From Quillaja saponaria (Eukaryota; Streptophyta; Magnoliopsida; Fabales; Quillajaceae), in the NCBI GenBank assembly GCA_029379385.1, contig CM055609.1, positions 310,001-374,000 of the forward strand: a stretch of 64,000 bases of DNA. The letters run 5' to 3'. The notes beneath the pieces were generated by a model. The model searched no databases. It saw only the letters and a list, made by a program, of their open reading frames with translations, and had not been told where the DNA came from. This document shows, in pieces, positions 62,486 through 64,000 of the stretch (positions are counted from its first letter, which is position 1; every line of letters starts with the position of its first letter). The translations under genes and the position numbers were made by a program.

Positions 62486-63010
62486 GTTTTCACTTCTCTC
62501 ATAACATTGGAAAAATTAACTGAATAATCGACTTACTTTGTCTCGAGTCCGGGACAAATATGTTATGTCACATGATTATATAATGAGTAAGTATTTCTTT
62601 TTAGTTTTATCCCCCAAACAGATCCCTGACGTTAAAATAATATATATTTATTTATTCCATGGTTACTGCTCTATTGTTCCCCTCCCTTTCATTTTTTGAT
62701 TAGAAAATTGTTTATAATTTTTTTATAACAATTATGCCGTAAATCTATTGTCTTTATTTATTGCTTATTCATTTTTAAATCGTTGTGTGTGTGGTTGAAA
62801 CATAAAATCTACACAGTATAAGATCAATAAAATTAGGGGTAAACATGTATAGGATAAAGTATTGTATGGCTAAAGAACTTGTTTGGGTTGAAAATGAAAT
62901 TCTGGACTTTTTGGTCCTATAAAAGTATCATACGTCTTGCTGGTCTATTTAAGGGGAAAAGTGGGAATAATCCATACTTCTATGTTATGGGTAAAATCCA
63001 GAAGCAAACC
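62486..63010 (+). other. NPC1 intron, left of the LTR element
   Basis: Begins with the donor after NGSYCPPDDQ. AT-rich and without a further NPC1 exon. The following exon, expected to encode a cysteine-rich segment, is not in the window. Confidence 0.7.
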
Positions 63011-63209
63011 TGTAACAGGGATTTCACAGAGAAGAGAGGGAGAGAAAAAGAGAGAAAGAGAGCAGGAGAGACTTCTAGAAACTGCTAGCCAATTTCATTC
63101 ATGATCAAACACTTTTATGTCTAATACAGTGTATAGTATTTGGTATTATATAGGCTAAGGGAAAATTACAAATTGGCTGAACTAACCCTGCCCTATTCTA
63201 CCCATATCA
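63011..63209 (-). mobile_element. 3' LTR of a retrotransposon
   Basis: On the minus strand it starts TGATATGGGTAG and ends CCTGTTACA, i.e. TG...CA, 199 bp. A TATA-like CCTATATAATACC lies near the middle, followed by a CT-rich stretch (GCTCTCTTTCTCTC) near the end. Just upstream on the minus strand are CTTGAGGTCAAGGATT and a purine-rich GAAGAGTGAGGAT, as found before the 3' LTR in many plant Ty3-type elements. The partner LTR would be beyond the window. Confidence 0.55.
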
Positions 63210-64000
63210 ATCCTCACTCTTCAAATAATCCTTGACCTCAAGGATTACTGTAGGAACAATGGTGGCCATTAGAAGTAGCCGTTGTAACAGCTTCATGAGG
63301 ATAAAATTTGCATCAGCTGATTGATGGAGAGACTAAGGTATCCTGATGTGCGGCTGGTTCTTCTAAGGCTATCTTCATGGTTGCTATTGTAAATTCCTTG
63401 AGGATGATGCTTCATCCCTGCAACTGAAGGAGCTTCCTTCTGACCCTTATGCCTGACAGCTACCACCAGACCATTTTGGCTTGAAACACCAGTGTGAGAA
63501 AGCCTTATAAATCCAAAGACTTGATTCTCTTTGAGATTCTCATACACTGATACACCTCCATTTTCCTTATTTTCAATACCCATGCCTTCGTTTTGAACAA
63601 ATATGATCTTGGAATTGTGCATTTGAAGACTTGGAATTCTTGAGGTTTGCAAGTCCTGGTTTACGGGCTTCTTGCATCACCTTCTTCATGATTTCTTGCC
63701 AAACATCCTCATTGATTTCTTGCACCATTGAAGGATTAACAGTGTGTATGTCTTCAATTGGGAGTATTACTGCATTCATTCTCACAACTTCAACTTCAAC
63801 CATGGGTGAATTAGGTTGGTGGTCATTAGTCTTGTCAACGGAACTTCTATTCCTGCAACTGGTGAGTCTACTGGAGGTGGATTCTGGTTTCCCTCCATTG
63901 TAGCCTGTAAAGCAGCTACTGCCTTTGCCAACACACACTTTCAAACTTCAATTCCATTATCTGATTGAAATTGGCTTGGCTCAATTTCAGTTTATGGAGG
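63210..64000 (-). mobile_element. Internal region of the LTR element, cut by the window edge
   Basis: Lies on the internal side of the 63011-63209 LTR. Two overlapping minus-strand open frames (63293-63652 and 63573-63944) show no protease, reverse transcriptase or integrase motif I can recognise, so the element may be non-autonomous or this may be untranslated 3' sequence. Assignment rests on the adjoining LTR. Confidence 0.4.

Overview
The window is nuclear DNA of a flowering plant, most likely a dicot. Most genes are interrupted by many GT-AG introns, the intergenic DNA is very AT-rich, the encoded proteins are plant-specific (chloroplast-targeted homoserine kinase, pectin galacturonosyltransferase, EXORDIUM-like, RLCK VII kinase, tonoplast sugar transporter), and an Au-like plant SINE is present. 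No organelle, bacterial or viral gene was seen. I cannot name the species.

Layout: (1) 529-3461 (+) is the 3' part of a tonoplast monosaccharide transporter (MSSP/TMT) with a one-base frameshift in its central loop. (2) 5799-6917 (-) is an intronless plastid homoserine kinase. (3) 7876-15646 (-) is an 18-exon N-acetylglucosaminyltransferase I (GnT-I) of 444 residues with a U12-type AT-AC intron; its second intron carries a hAT-like element that itself contains an Au-like SINE. (4) 15647-21794 is a 6-kb repeat-rich spacer with a 90-bp tandem duplication, a foldback MITE cluster and a roughly 0.9-kb AT-rich array. (5) 21795-23042 (+) is an AVT3-type vacuolar amino acid transporter and 23682-24755 (+) an EXORDIUM-like secreted protein, both intronless. 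(6) 24756-30017 is AT-rich spacer. (7) 30018-34692 (+) is a BRD9-like bromodomain protein in 9 exons. (8) 36979-39990 (+) is an RLCK VII kinase in 6 exons. (9) 41010-45377 (+) is a GAUT3-like galacturonosyltransferase in 9 exons. (10) 46202 to beyond 62485 (+) is a plant NPC1 sterol transporter: 27 exons and 983 codons are present and the C-terminus lies past the window. Its introns hold a second copy of the hAT-like element, an RTE-type LINE fragment, a solo LTR, and the 3' end of a larger LTR element that runs off the right edge.

The genes are unrelated housekeeping, transport and cell-wall genes and do not form a shared pathway or cluster. The notable content is structural: two hAT-like elements with exact 8-bp target duplications in introns of two different genes, nested insertions that can be ordered in time, non-canonical introns (AT-AC and GC-AG), small duplications at exon borders in NPC1, and the transporter frameshift. 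I found no convincing new multi-gene system. Exon borders were set by reading splice sites together with conserved protein sequence and reading phase; homology statements rest on recognition of the families, not on a search.
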